Shown here: one piece after another, positions 26,704 through 35,540 of the stretch
Layout: each line of letters opens with the position of its first letter
How positions within the stretch are numbered: position 1 is the stretch's first letter
NCBI GenBank assembly: GCA_036557885.1
Contig: DATBGS010000075.1
Span: 1-64,000, forward strand
Direction: 5' to 3'
Source of the DNA: DATBGS01 sp036557885
GTDB lineage: Bacteria; Chloroflexota; Ktedonobacteria; Ktedonobacterales; DATBGS01
DNA length: 64,000 nt
Program-made: the position numbers and the translations under genes
The notes under the pieces: generated by a model
Seen by the model: only the letters and a program-made list of their open reading frames with translations
What the model was told of the DNA's origin: nothing
The model's database searches: none

Positions 26704-27768
26704 AATCAAGAACATCCTGGCGGGCGAGACGTCGCGCATGGTGCCCCTGGGACGCGCGGGCGTCACCCCTCCGCTCCAGCCTGTCGCCTGCATGCGCGGG
26801 AAGGTGCTTGTCGCGCCTGAGCGCGGCGCGCTGCCCGGCGAAACCGTCTCGGCTGGACGCTGTGGTGGGGTGCTGCCACGCCCGTTCAGGCGCATCTCCT
26901 CCCCGGCGCACCAGCGCTCTATATGGCAGTTGGGGCAGGCGGGAAAGAGTTCATAGGGCGTGCAGAGATGAAAATCGCCGTAATAGCGCTCGCCAATCTT
27001 CACCCGATCATAGCGGCGGATTTTCTGGCTCTCAAAGACGGCGGTGCACTCCTGGCAGCGGAACAGCAGATATTCCGCCCAATCAGGAGCAGTACATTTG
27101 GGGCAGCGCTCGGTGCTGGTGCGGCGCTGGGTTGGTGGAAGAATCCAGCTATGCCCGCAGCGATGGCAGGTGCAGCGCCGCCCGCTGCCTTCGTTGCCCG
27201 CAATCTTCTGGGGCATATCGGCGCCTAACAAGCGCCCATCTTCGCGCAGGCGCGCCGCCTGCTGCATCGTCAGGGTATAGAGAAACCCGGAAAGAGCGAT
27301 CACGGCTCCGGTGCCAGCATCCAGGCGGGGGAACGTCACAGCAATCTTGTCGGGGGTGACACGGGAAGGCGTTCCTTCCTCTTTTCTGGCGGAAGCAGCT
27401 TCGCCCTGTCCGGCAGACTCGCTCGCGGCGGCCTTCTTTGGCGTTTGGAGCGGGCCGCTGTGCGCGGTGAATCCGCGCCCATCGGGTGAGCGATAAAAAG
27501 CAAATGGTTCGTCATCATCAGTGGGGCGCGCCCCGCCGCTCCCCCGCCTGAGAATCCCATGCGCCAGATCATAGCTTCGGCGCTTGCCAGGGTCGGTCAG
27601 CGTTTTATACGCCTCCAACAGCAAACGCATGCGCTCCTCAGCATCCGGCCCAGGGTAAACATCGGGATGGTACTTCAGGGCCATACGCTTAAATGCCGCT
27701 TTGATTTCGCCAGCATTTGCGCCAGAGGCAATTCCTAAAAGCTCATAGTAATCTTTTGCTTCGTCCAT
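26635..27768 (-). CDS. Membrane-anchored J-domain protein with zinc-binding region
   Basis: This 377-aa protein has an N-terminal J domain (about 4-70, HPD at 34-36), so it should stimulate an Hsp70. A Ser/Ala-rich linker follows, then a central cysteine-rich region (about 196-290) with CTCHRCG, CPKC, CQEC and CPNC pairs, and a C-terminal TM helix (about 351-374, MFLILIIALLFVGVFFALYAL). It is not a standard DnaJ: the CxxCxGxG pattern is absent. It is probably tail-anchored with the J domain in the cytosol. It converges on and overlaps the VOC-TPR gene. Confidence 0.85.
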   Translation of the reverse strand: MDEAKDYYELLGIASGANAGEIKAAFKRMALKYHPDVYPGPDAEERMRLLLEAYKTLTDPGKRRSYDLAHGILRRGSGGARPTDDDEPFAFYRSPDGRGFTAHSGPLQTPKKAAASESAGQGEAASARKEEGTPSRVTPDKIAVTFPRLDAGTGAVIALSGFLYTLTMQQAARLREDGRLLGADMPQKIAGNEGSGRRCTCHRCGHSWILPPTQRRTSTERCPKCTAPDWAEYLLFRCQECTAVFESQKIRRYDRVKIGERYYGDFHLCTPYELFPACPNCHIERWCAGEEMRLNGRGSTPPQRPAETVSPGSAPRSGATSTFPRMQATGWSGGVTPARPRGTMRDVSPARMFLILIIALLFVGVFFALYALTIAVR

Positions 27769-28256
27769 CTCGCAACGCTTTCACCGCTGTTGCAACGCCT
27801 GGTGCTCCACTGCGTCAGACCTGGCCCATCGCAAGCGCTCTCGTTCACCAACCCAACCAACAAGCCCGCCCACAGAAGGCATTCAGCCTCAAGTATAGTA
27901 TTTATAATACCGCACAATGCTCTGTTGGGCAAGGCCAGGAGATGCCCCGCCTGCTTTGGTCGGGCAAGCGCTCGCCCTGGCTGGCATAGCTCCTGCGAAG
28001 GTAGGCGCGGGAGATGTGGACTGGTTCACCACGTCAATGTGGGCTATTCCTTGGCAGCGGAGGACACTCTTTGCTACAGTGAAATCAGGAGGTACGAGAG
28101 AGCTTACGCTTACCAGACAGCCATAGTGTTACCTGGAGATGCGCTGCCCGTTCTACACAGTAGATAAGGGCGCCTGCTTCTGTAATCCCTCTCTTGAGCA
28201 TACTACCTAGCAAAGGCCCCCGGATGTGACTTCGCACAAGGGCTTCTGGAAAGATT
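27769..28256. other. Intergenic region (488 bp)
   Basis: I see no convincing gene here. An AT-rich patch near 27895-27915 could carry the J-protein promoter on the minus strand (TATACT and TATTAT). TTGGCA (28051-28056) with TACAGT (28075-28080) at an 18-bp spacing could drive the small membrane protein. A good Shine-Dalgarno-like AGGAGGT at 28088-28094 is not followed by a start codon at a usable distance. Confidence 0.4.
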
Positions 28257-28577
28257 ATGATCGCACATCTGCTCTCATCATCAGCGTTTCTGTCTGGCAT
28301 AGTTCTGGCGTTGCTTTTAGCGTGGTTAATTGGTTCGGCAGTGATGACATTGCGGGTGGGGAAAACAGCAGTTGGCCCTTACGAAGAGGAGCAGCAAGAG
28401 GCCATACGCAGATCTCGCAGGCTTGAGCAGGCACCGCGCGTGAGCGCGAGCGTTGAAGCACCATCGCCTGCCGGGGCTGAAGCACAAGCAAGCGCCAGGA
28501 GTGTTCGCATTGCTCCTCCCAAAAACGTGGACACCGAGCCAACGGGTCCGGTTTTCGTCAGTAAAGATGTCCTGTAG
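28257..28577 (+). CDS. Small single-TM protein (106 aa)
   Basis: It has an N-terminal TM helix (about 10-33, AFLSGIVLALLLAWLIGSAVM) followed by a charged, probably cytosolic or disordered tail rich in Glu, Arg and Ala. GGAAAGA lies before the ATG at 28257, and a strong terminator follows the stop, which supports expression. No family is recognised. Confidence 0.55.
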   Translation: MIAHLLSSSAFLSGIVLALLLAWLIGSAVMTLRVGKTAVGPYEEEQQEAIRRSRRLEQAPRVSASVEAPSPAGAEAQASARSVRIAPPKNVDTEPTGPVFVSKDVL

Positions 28578-28600
28578 ATGCTGAACAACACCAGCTTATC

Positions 28601-28632
28601 GCGGGGCGCGTCTGCGCCCCGCCAATCTTTTT
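28601..28632 (+). terminator. Rho-independent terminator
   Basis: GCGGGGCGC (28601-28609) pairs perfectly with GCGCCCCGC (28614-28622) around a GTCT loop and is followed by CAATCTTTTT. It ends the small membrane protein transcript. Confidence 0.88.
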
Positions 28633-28701
28633 GCGGTGCGCTGACGTATCACAAAAGCAAGCAACTGATTTCGTACCGCGTGAGCGAAAGAGAGATGGGT
28701 C

Positions 28702-29457
28702 ATGACTCGTCCGGTAATTGGTATCCCTTGTTATGAGGGGAAGCGCGCGCCCACAATGCGCCCTTTCTATGGGAATAATCGCGCCTATGTGAAAGCGGTT
28801 GAACAGGCGGGCGGCATTCCGGTGCTGATCCCCCACTTTGACGACCTGACGGCCCTGGAGCCGCTTTGCTCGCGGCTGGATGGCCTGCTGCTCCCTGGCG
28901 GGGCCGACATTCATCCCCGCAACTACGGGGAGGAACCCTATCCGCTGCTGGGCGAGGTAGACGAAGAAGAAGACCGGCTTGATCTGGCGCTGGCCCGCTA
29001 TTTTCTGGAGATGGACCTGCCCATTCTGGGCATCTGTCGCGGCGTCCAATTGCTCAATGTGGCGACACGCGGCAGCCTCTATCAGGACATCACCGATCAG
29101 CGCCCCAACAGCGAGCCGCATGCCATCATTGATCAGCCGCGCTTCTATCGCGCCCATCCCATCAGCATCAAACCTGGCACGCGGCTGGCCGAACTGATCG
29201 GCAACGAGCCGCTGATGGTCAACAGCCTGCATCATCAAGCCGTGAAAACCACAGGCCGCAATGTCATCATCTCGGCAACGGCTCCTGATGGCGTCGTCGA
29301 GGGCATCGAACTCCCAGAGCATCGCTTTGCTATTGGCATCCAGTGCCACCCGGAAGAGTTGGTGGCCGATGGTGACGAGCGCTCGCGGCTGCTCTTCCGG
29401 GGCTTTATCAAGGCCGCTGCCCAGGCCCGGCAGCCCATTACCAGCGGCACCGATTAG
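28702..29457 (+). CDS. Gamma-glutamyl-gamma-aminobutyrate hydrolase family protein (peptidase C26)
   Basis: A 251-aa class I glutamine-amidotransferase-like hydrolase. The nucleophile Cys is in LGICRGVQLLNV (about 113), the oxyanion strand is LLPGGADIHP, and the His and Glu of the triad are in GIQCHPEEL (about 216 and 218). Family members such as PuuD cleave gamma-glutamyl amides in polyamine catabolism, but no other putrescine genes are nearby, so the substrate is open. The gene is monocistronic and converges on a Ser/Thr kinase gene with a palindromic repeat between. Confidence 0.92.
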   Translation: MTRPVIGIPCYEGKRAPTMRPFYGNNRAYVKAVEQAGGIPVLIPHFDDLTALEPLCSRLDGLLLPGGADIHPRNYGEEPYPLLGEVDEEEDRLDLALARYFLEMDLPILGICRGVQLLNVATRGSLYQDITDQRPNSEPHAIIDQPRFYRAHPISIKPGTRLAELIGNEPLMVNSLHHQAVKTTGRNVIISATAPDGVVEGIELPEHRFAIGIQCHPEELVADGDERSRLLFRGFIKAAAQARQPITSGTD

Positions 29458-29475
29458 CTAGAAAAGCGCATTTCG

Positions 29476-29520
29476 CTTGTAGCCCCGCCGACCCTGGCGG
29501 GGCGTTCCCCGGCACTGCTA
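29476..29520. repeat. Palindromic repeat, family B, abutting a kinase stop codon
   Basis: Starts CTTGTAGCCCCGCC and contains the hairpin GCCCCGCC-gaccct-GGCGGGGC (29482-29503). The 17-mer TAGCCCCGCCGACCCTG is identical at 44534-44550. The right end runs into the minus-strand kinase gene, whose stop codon is at 29518-29520. Confidence 0.75.
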
Positions 29521-31698
29521 CCCGGCCAGCCAGACCTGGGCTGTTTTATCAATGCCACACGAGGCCAGGCGCGTGCCATCGGGCGACCAGGCCACATCAT
29601 CCACCTGCCCCTGATGATTGCGATACGTATACAGCGTGGTGCCGTTGCCCGCGTTCCAGATGCGCACCGTGCCATCTTTGCTGGCTGAGGCGATCTTGCT
29701 GCCATCCGGCGACCAGGAAAGGCCATAGACCTGATCACTGTGGCCTTTGTAGACCACAGAGGTACTGCCGTTCTGCGGGTTCCAGACGCGCACCGTGTGG
29801 TCATAACTGCTGGAGGCAATCAGCTTGCCATTGGGCGACCACTTCACCGTTGGCACGCCCGCCGAATGCCCGGTGTACTTACGGACTAGCGTCCCCGTCG
29901 CGGCATCCCAGATTTGGACCGTTTTGTCTTTGCTGCCAGAAGCGATCAGTTTTCCATCTGGCGACCAGGCAGCCGCCCAGACATTATCGGTGTGCCCGCT
30001 GAAGGTCGTTACAAATTGCTGGCTCAGCGCCTCCCAGACGCGCACGGTCTTATCGTAGCTGGCCGAGGCAATCATGGTGCTGTCGGGCGACCAATCCACC
30101 GCTTCCACCTCTGCCGAATGGCCGGTATAGAGGCTCATCGTCTGCGCGGTGGAAGCATCCCAGATCTGCACCGTCTTGTCCTTACCGGCTGAAGCGATGT
30201 ACTGTCCATTGGGCGACCACGCCAGCGTCCAGACCTGATCGGTATGCCCCGTATACAGGCCGCGACTGGTGCCGGTGCTGGCTTCCCAGATTTGAACTGT
30301 TCGGTCAAAGCTGGCTGAAGCCACAAGGCTGCCAGTGCCAGGCATCCACACCAGTTCATCCACCTCGCTGATGTGCCCACGATACGTGGTCACGACCTTG
30401 CCTGTCTGAGAAGTGGTGGTGGTTGGCGAGGGGGTGCCCGTCTCCGAAGCGGTGCCAGTTGGCGAAGTGGTGCCAGCCGCTGCTGAAGGAGACGCTGACC
30501 CTGGCGCCTGTGTGGGGTTATTGCCCAGTCCGGTGTTGGTGCCACTCCGCGCCAGGATCAACAGCGCGCCACCCCCACCCACCAGCGCCAGCCCGCCCAG
30601 GCCAGTCACCAACAGCGCGCGCCGGGAGATGCCACGCTGCGCTACTTCCGGGGAAACGGGGGCAGATGCCGGGGCATATGGTCCCGGCCTGTGGTAGGCA
30701 TCGGCAATCGTCGGGAGCGCATTTTCGGGATGGGGCGCAGGCGCCCAGAACGGAGGAGTATTGCCCGCGCCGCCCCACGAGACGGAAGGATACTGGGTTT
30801 CAAGGGAGGGGTTGACGGTGGCGGGCACAGCCGCGCCGGGCGTCTGCATGGGGAAAACCGTTGGGGCAGGGGTTGATCGGCCCACATTCTGGGCCGCCTG
30901 CTCCAACGCGGCGGCAAAGGCGCGCACGCTGGCAAAGCGGCTCTTTGGGTCTTTCGCCAGCGCCGTCAGCACCACGTGCTCGACCATTGGCGAAACCCCT
31001 GGCACCTTCTCGCGCACGGGCGGAGGTGGCGCGAGCACATGCTGACTTGCCACCTCGATATAATTCCCCTTGAAGGGACGCTCTCCGGTCAGCCACTCGT
31101 AGACCACAATACCCAGGGCGTATTGATCGCTGGCCGGGCGCGGATGCCCCTGAAGCTGCTCCGGCGCCATATAGCCTGCGGTGCCCGCCACACCCTGCGT
31201 GCTTTGCTCGGTGGTGGTCTGCGCCGTCAACGCCGTGCCAAAGTCGCTCAGCAACACCTCGCGCTGACGCCCCACCAGCATATTTTCTGGCTTGACATCG
31301 CGGTGCACCAGGCGCTGATCATGGGCATATTGCAGGGCCGACGCCACCTGCTTCACCAGGGGAAAGATCGTCTCCAGGGGGAGCGGCACGCCCTGAGGCA
31401 GATTCTGGCGCAGCGACCCAGCCGGCGCGTAGTCCATCACCAGATAGGGCACGCCCTCTTCCACATTGAAATCAAAGACGCGCACGATGTTAGGATGCAC
31501 CAGCGCGGCAATCGTGCGCGCTTCTTGCCGAAACTTCTCCACTTCCCCCGCAGTTACCAACTGTGTGGAAAGCACCTTGATGGCCGCCTGCGTCCCCAGA
31601 TGCACATGTTCTCCCAGATACACCTCGGCAAAGCCACCCGAACCCAGCAGGCGAGTGAGACGGTAGTTCCCCAGTATCTGTCCTTCTCGTCCAGCCAT
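29518..31698 (-). CDS. Membrane Ser/Thr protein kinase with extracytoplasmic WD40 propeller
   Basis: The 726-aa protein has an active-looking Hanks-type kinase domain (about 12-270): glycine loop GSGGFAEVYLG, catalytic Lys about 41, HRDVKPEN (Asp about 134), DFG (about 152-154) and GTAGYMAPEQ. A Pro-rich juxtamembrane region, one TM helix (about 361-383) and a Ser/Thr stalk lead to seven WD40 repeats, a complete propeller. The start at 31698 has AAAGGGG upstream; a longer reading to 31884 lacks a good site. It resembles PknB-type receptor kinases with a WD40 sensor. Ligand and targets are unknown. Confidence 0.95.
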   Translation of the reverse strand: MAGREGQILGNYRLTRLLGSGGFAEVYLGEHVHLGTQAAIKVLSTQLVTAGEVEKFRQEARTIAALVHPNIVRVFDFNVEEGVPYLVMDYAPAGSLRQNLPQGVPLPLETIFPLVKQVASALQYAHDQRLVHRDVKPENMLVGRQREVLLSDFGTALTAQTTTEQSTQGVAGTAGYMAPEQLQGHPRPASDQYALGIVVYEWLTGERPFKGNYIEVASQHVLAPPPPVREKVPGVSPMVEHVVLTALAKDPKSRFASVRAFAAALEQAAQNVGRSTPAPTVFPMQTPGAAVPATVNPSLETQYPSVSWGGAGNTPPFWAPAPHPENALPTIADAYHRPGPYAPASAPVSPEVAQRGISRRALLVTGLGGLALVGGGGALLILARSGTNTGLGNNPTQAPGSASPSAAAGTTSPTGTASETGTPSPTTTTSQTGKVVTTYRGHISEVDELVWMPGTGSLVASASFDRTVQIWEASTGTSRGLYTGHTDQVWTLAWSPNGQYIASAGKDKTVQIWDASTAQTMSLYTGHSAEVEAVDWSPDSTMIASASYDKTVRVWEALSQQFVTTFSGHTDNVWAAAWSPDGKLIASGSKDKTVQIWDAATGTLVRKYTGHSAGVPTVKWSPNGKLIASSSYDHTVRVWNPQNGSTSVVYKGHSDQVYGLSWSPDGSKIASASKDGTVRIWNAGNGTTLYTYRNHQGQVDDVAWSPDGTRLASCGIDKTAQVWLAG

Positions 31699-31901
31699 AG
31701 TGTCCCCTTTCGTATGTATGCCTGCCAGATAGAGAGCGCGCCATCGCTCCGACTCTTCCCATTCTACCGCACTCGGCCTGCTCATTAAAGAGGCGTAGCC
31801 TTTCCTGCTTGCCGACGAGCCAGCACACCTGATACAATGCTGGCAGCCTACCCCGGACGGCGGGACGCGCGCCACCGTCGCCATACCCTCAAAAGGAGCA
31901 T

Positions 31902-32381
31902 ATGCAGATGAGCACCGTAATCCAGACTGTGGACCAACTCAAGGCCATGACCGGCCAGGAAGTCAATGTCGGCCCCTGGTATGAAGTCACCCAGGAGCGC
32001 ATCAACGCCTTTGCCGACGCCACCGGCGACCATCAATTTATCCATGTGGACCCCGAACGCGCCGCCCAGACGCCCTTTGGCGGGACGATTGCGCATGGCT
32101 TCTTTACGCTGTCCTTGATTCCGTACCTGGCCCAGGGCGATGCTGGGCTGAAGTTTGAACTGCCGCTGCTGATGGGCGTCAATTACGGCCTCAATCGCGT
32201 GCGCTTTCCCAGCCCGGTGCGCGTCAACAAGCGCGTCCGCCTGCATTCGCGCCTGCAAAGCGTGGAAGAGGTCGCCCCGCAAGTGCTGCAATTGGTCTAT
32301 GAACAGACGGTGGAGATTGAGGGCGAATCCAAGCCCGGCTGCGTGGCAGAATCAGTCGTGCGGCTTTATCTGGCAAAGTAG
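31902..32381 (+). CDS. MaoC-family enoyl-CoA hydratase/dehydratase
   Basis: A 159-aa hot-dog-fold protein with the MaoC/hydratase-2 motif DATGDHQFIHVDPERA, holding the catalytic Asp and His, followed by GGTIAHGFFTLSL. Family members hydrate trans-2-enoyl-CoA to the (R)-3-hydroxyacyl-CoA or act as NodN-like dehydratases. AAAGGAG precedes the ATG at 31902; an ATG six bases later is also possible. It is followed 50 nt later by a YihY-type membrane protein, with which it may be co-transcribed. Confidence 0.92.
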   Translation: MQMSTVIQTVDQLKAMTGQEVNVGPWYEVTQERINAFADATGDHQFIHVDPERAAQTPFGGTIAHGFFTLSLIPYLAQGDAGLKFELPLLMGVNYGLNRVRFPSPVRVNKRVRLHSRLQSVEEVAPQVLQLVYEQTVEIEGESKPGCVAESVVRLYLAK

Positions 32382-32431
32382 TTGCAGCAGTTCCCGGCAA
32401 CATCACCCTGAAGCTCTGGGAGGAAAGTGGT

Positions 32432-33502
32432 ATGGCGCGCATCTCCTGGTCCAAATGCCGACGCTCTGTCCCTGTGCGCTTTGCCCACAAAGCGTTCAAT
32501 GACTGGATTTTTGAGCTTGCTGGGATGCTCGCCTACTATCTTCTCCTCGCCACTGTCCCCATCTTCTTGCTCTTGATAGGCGGCGTGGGGATTGTGCTGC
32601 GAGAACTCAGCCCCGACACGCAGCAGCGCCTGATGAATGCCCTGGCGCGCACCTTTCCGCCAGATATTTCCGGCGGCCTGATCAACGCCGTCACCCATGA
32701 CCTGAAAGAATCCTCCGGAGCGCTGCTGATCATCGGCCTGGTATCGGCGCTGCTCTTTGGCTCGCGCCTGTTGGTCCGGCTGGATGAATGCGTCACGATT
32801 ATCTACCGCGAGCGCCCGCGCCGCTTTCTCCAGCAGAACCTCATCGGGCTGGGGCTGACGATTCTGTTTGTGATTCTGGCGCCGGTTATGTTCCTGGCCG
32901 CCGCCATCCCTTCTTTTCTGACCAGCACCATCGCCCGCGAAGTCTTCAATATGAACACCGTCCCCGGCTGGCTGGGGCAACCTGTTGGCTTCTCTGGCGC
33001 CTATCTTGCCGCGTTTCTCTGGCTGCTGGCAATCTATATCCTCGTGCCCAGCAAACATGTGGGCCTGCGCAATAGCTGGCCGGGCGCAGCCGTTGCCGCG
33101 CTGTTGCTGATTATCTACGAACTGGCCTTCCCCTGGATTGCCGCAGCCCTGCTGCACCCCGGCAACTATGGCGAGACAGCAGGCTTCTTGATCTTGCTGC
33201 TCTCGTTCTTTTACTATTTCGCCTTTCTCTTGCTCATTGGCGCCGAGGTTAATTCATGGCTGGCGGGGCACCGCGAAACAGACGAAGACGTGCCTACCAT
33301 GCTGCATCACGCTATTGTCCATCGCCAGTTGCCGCAGGTCATCCATATCACCGGCGACCCCAACGAAGAAGCCGAGCACAGACAGAACGCGAACATTTCC
33401 GCCGCGCAGCGCGAGGCGCCGCCCCCTTCGAACGGCGCCACAAGCGCACCCTCCGCCAGCCTCCCCACCGACCCTGATAGACACGCACCCGCCCCGAATT
33501 GA
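32432..33502 (+). CDS. YihY/BrkB-family inner membrane protein
   Basis: A 356-aa integral membrane protein with six predicted TM helices. The family landmarks are LAGMLAYYLLLATVPIFLLL near the N-terminus, ALLFGSRLLVRLDECVTIIY, IYILVPSKHVGLRNSWPGAAVAA and the last helices SFFYYFAFLLLIGAEVNSW. A disordered cytosolic tail rich in Pro and Ala ends the protein. The family is widespread and its activity unsettled, although it was once annotated as ribonuclease BN in error. It converges on the ABC-2 permease gene with 9 nt between stops. Confidence 0.92.
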   Translation: MARISWSKCRRSVPVRFAHKAFNDWIFELAGMLAYYLLLATVPIFLLLIGGVGIVLRELSPDTQQRLMNALARTFPPDISGGLINAVTHDLKESSGALLIIGLVSALLFGSRLLVRLDECVTIIYRERPRRFLQQNLIGLGLTILFVILAPVMFLAAAIPSFLTSTIAREVFNMNTVPGWLGQPVGFSGAYLAAFLWLLAIYILVPSKHVGLRNSWPGAAVAALLLIIYELAFPWIAAALLHPGNYGETAGFLILLLSFFYYFAFLLLIGAEVNSWLAGHRETDEDVPTMLHHAIVHRQLPQVIHITGDPNEEAEHRQNANISAAQREAPPPSNGATSAPSASLPTDPDRHAPAPN

Positions 33503-33511
33503 GCCGGGCAG

Positions 33512-34630
33512 CTAGATGGTGCTGACCACTGCGGCCTGCCGACGCAGCATCCAGAGCGCGCCCGCAAAGAGCACGACGATGCAGGCAGCCACAATGCCTA
33601 CATCCAGCGCCAGGCTTTCCGGCGTCGTCTGGCTGCCCAGCGTATTGAAGATGCCCTGGGCCAGGTAATAGGTTGGGAAAGCTTGCATCACCCCTGCCAC
33701 CGGATTGCTCTGAAGCAACTGCCCCAATGGGCCAACAAAGAAGGTGGGGATGATGAACAGAAAGGAGACAATCCCCACCAGCGCGCCAGACGTGTTCTGT
33801 GTCTTCAAGAGGCTGCCAAACATCAACCCTATCGCGCAGCCAAAGAGCGCGCCCAGCATCAGGAAGAGCAACAGCAGCGGCACTTGCCCATAAAAGCCCT
33901 TGACCACCCCCACAACCACCAACGAAAAAATCACCTGATACGTTAGCCCGACCAACAGCTTGCTGGCGATAATATCACCCCACGAGGCCGGTGAAACCAT
34001 CAGCATGCGCAGCGTTTTCTTCTCCTTCTCCTCCACCAGCAGGCCCGACACCAGCGACGTGCCAATCATAAAAGACATGAGCAGCGCTGCCGCCGTATAA
34101 AAAGCCCCCAGGTCTTGCACTACGCTGTTGGGCTTGGGCGGATTGATCGTGGTCAGCGCAATGCTGGCGGGCGGCTGTGGGTTCGCCACACTGCGCGAAT
34201 AATCGGTGATAGCCTGCATCAACAGTTGGCGCTGCTCATTGCTCACCTGATCGCCGTTCACATACAGCCCGAGTTGTGGGTGTCCACCAGCGCGCAGGCT
34301 GGTGTCGAAATCGGCAGGCACCACCAGTCCCAGCACATAATCAGAAGACTTCTTCGAGCCATCTGGCCCAAACTGCGCTGCCACTTCATCGGGCGAACCA
34401 GCCCGCACAATCTCCGGCTTCTGATAAGCGTCCACCGCCACCTGTTCCACTGCCGACCCGCTGGGATTGAAGATCAGCAGCTTATCCGTCTTGCTGGCAA
34501 AGACCCCGTTGATAAACGCAAAGAGAACGGCCACAAGAATTGGCGACAACAACACCATCAGGGTAGACTTGTTCAGCACAATATCCAGCGCGTCTTTGCG
34601 CGCAATTGCCAGAATCGTTCTGCGGTGCAT
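33512..34630 (-). CDS. ABC-2 type transporter permease
   Basis: The 372-aa permease has an N-terminal TM helix (about 21-42, STLMVLLSPILVAVLFAFIN), a large extracytoplasmic loop (about 45-180) and five C-terminal TM helices, the usual NatB/YhaP-like layout. The glutamate-rich coupling segment GLLVEEKEKKTLRMLMVSPASW is present before the third helix. AAGGGGGATCT precedes the ATG at 34630. It lies 9 nt after its ATPase, forming a two-gene exporter, probably for sodium, drugs or a lipid-linked product (substrate unknown). Confidence 0.93.
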   Translation of the reverse strand: MHRRTILAIARKDALDIVLNKSTLMVLLSPILVAVLFAFINGVFASKTDKLLIFNPSGSAVEQVAVDAYQKPEIVRAGSPDEVAAQFGPDGSKKSSDYVLGLVVPADFDTSLRAGGHPQLGLYVNGDQVSNEQRQLLMQAITDYSRSVANPQPPASIALTTINPPKPNSVVQDLGAFYTAAALLMSFMIGTSLVSGLLVEEKEKKTLRMLMVSPASWGDIIASKLLVGLTYQVIFSLVVVGVVKGFYGQVPLLLLFLMLGALFGCAIGLMFGSLLKTQNTSGALVGIVSFLFIIPTFFVGPLGQLLQSNPVAGVMQAFPTYYLAQGIFNTLGSQTTPESLALDVGIVAACIVVLFAGALWMLRRQAAVVSTI

Positions 34631-34639
34631 AGATCCCCC

Positions 34640-35521
34640 TTATGCCGGGCGCACCCCGGCCACTTCGATAAAGACTTCCTCTAACGTCGCCTCTTTGGAG
34701 TGCATGGCACGCACCTGCCCGCTCGCCATCAGTTCCGCCAGCCGCGCCTGGTCTGCTGGCGTGTCCATGCTCAGCGTCATCTCGCGGAATGGCGCGCTCC
34801 CATGCTGGTCTGCCTCCGCCAGCGTCACGGAGAGCGCGCGCTGCCCATGCGCCAGCTTCAGGTGGCGCGGCGTGTCGTTGGCGACAATCTTGCCATTGAC
34901 GATAAAGGCCACCTGCTGACACAGTTGATCGGCCTCTTCCATCAGATGGGTAGTGAGCAAAATCGTCGTCCCGGCCTGGCACAGCCGCTCAATCGTCTCG
35001 CGTACCTCGCGGGCTGAGATGGGGTCGAGTCCCCGGCTGGGTTCATCCAGAAACAACACCTGGGGCCGATGAATCAGCGCCCGCGCAATCATCACGCGCT
35101 GCTTCATCCCGTTGGAAAACTTGCTGATCGCATCTTTGGCCCGGTCACGCAGGTGCACCAGGTCCAACACCTCATCCACACGCGACCTGGGCACGCCATA
35201 CAGCCAGCATGAAAACTCCAGGTTGAGCCGCGCCGACAGCCGATCATAGAGGTTCTGTTCCTCGAACACCACGCCGATGCGCTCTTTCAACTGCGCGCGC
35301 TGCTTGACCACATCGCAGCCCGCCACACGCGCGCTGCCGCTCGTCGGGTCAATCTGCCCGGTCAGCATCCGAATCGTGGTCGTTTTGCCCGCCCCGTTGG
35401 GGCCAAGCAGCCCAAAAATTTCGCCCCGCCGGGCGCTCAAGCTGATGCCGCTTACTGCTTCTTTCGCACCAAAACGGCGTTGCAGATCAGTGGCTTCAAT
35501 CATCACATCAGGGGTATCCAC
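34640..35521 (-). CDS. ABC-2 type transporter ATP-binding protein
   Basis: A 293-aa NatA-like ATPase: Walker A GPNGAGKTTT, Q-loop FEEQNLYDRL, signature FSNGMKQR, Walker B VLFLDEPSRGLDP and switch His in LLTTHLMEEA. A C-terminal domain of about 75 aa ends in the family motif SKEATLEEVFIEV. The start is taken as the GTG at 35521; an ATG at 35503 (MIEATDL) also fits. The order methyltransferase, ATPase, permease with 9-19 nt gaps indicates one operon. Confidence 0.94.
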   Translation of the reverse strand: MDTPDVMIEATDLQRRFGAKEAVSGISLSARRGEIFGLLGPNGAGKTTTIRMLTGQIDPTSGSARVAGCDVVKQRAQLKERIGVVFEEQNLYDRLSARLNLEFSCWLYGVPRSRVDEVLDLVHLRDRAKDAISKFSNGMKQRVMIARALIHRPQVLFLDEPSRGLDPISAREVRETIERLCQAGTTILLTTHLMEEADQLCQQVAFIVNGKIVANDTPRHLKLAHGQRALSVTLAEADQHGSAPFREMTLSMDTPADQARLAELMASGQVRAMHSKEATLEEVFIEVAGVRPA

Positions 35522-35540
35522 GCTTGTTCACTTCCTCTCA

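Noticed and set aside
27790..28167. Plus-strand readings of 125 and 69 codons in the intergenic gap
   Set aside because: They have no ribosome binding site, no recognisable domain and overlap the probable J-protein promoter.
30000..30640. Twin-arginine signal in the kinase (SRR before its TM helix)
   Set aside because: The motif is internal, after a cytosolic kinase domain, so it is just the positive side of a TM anchor.
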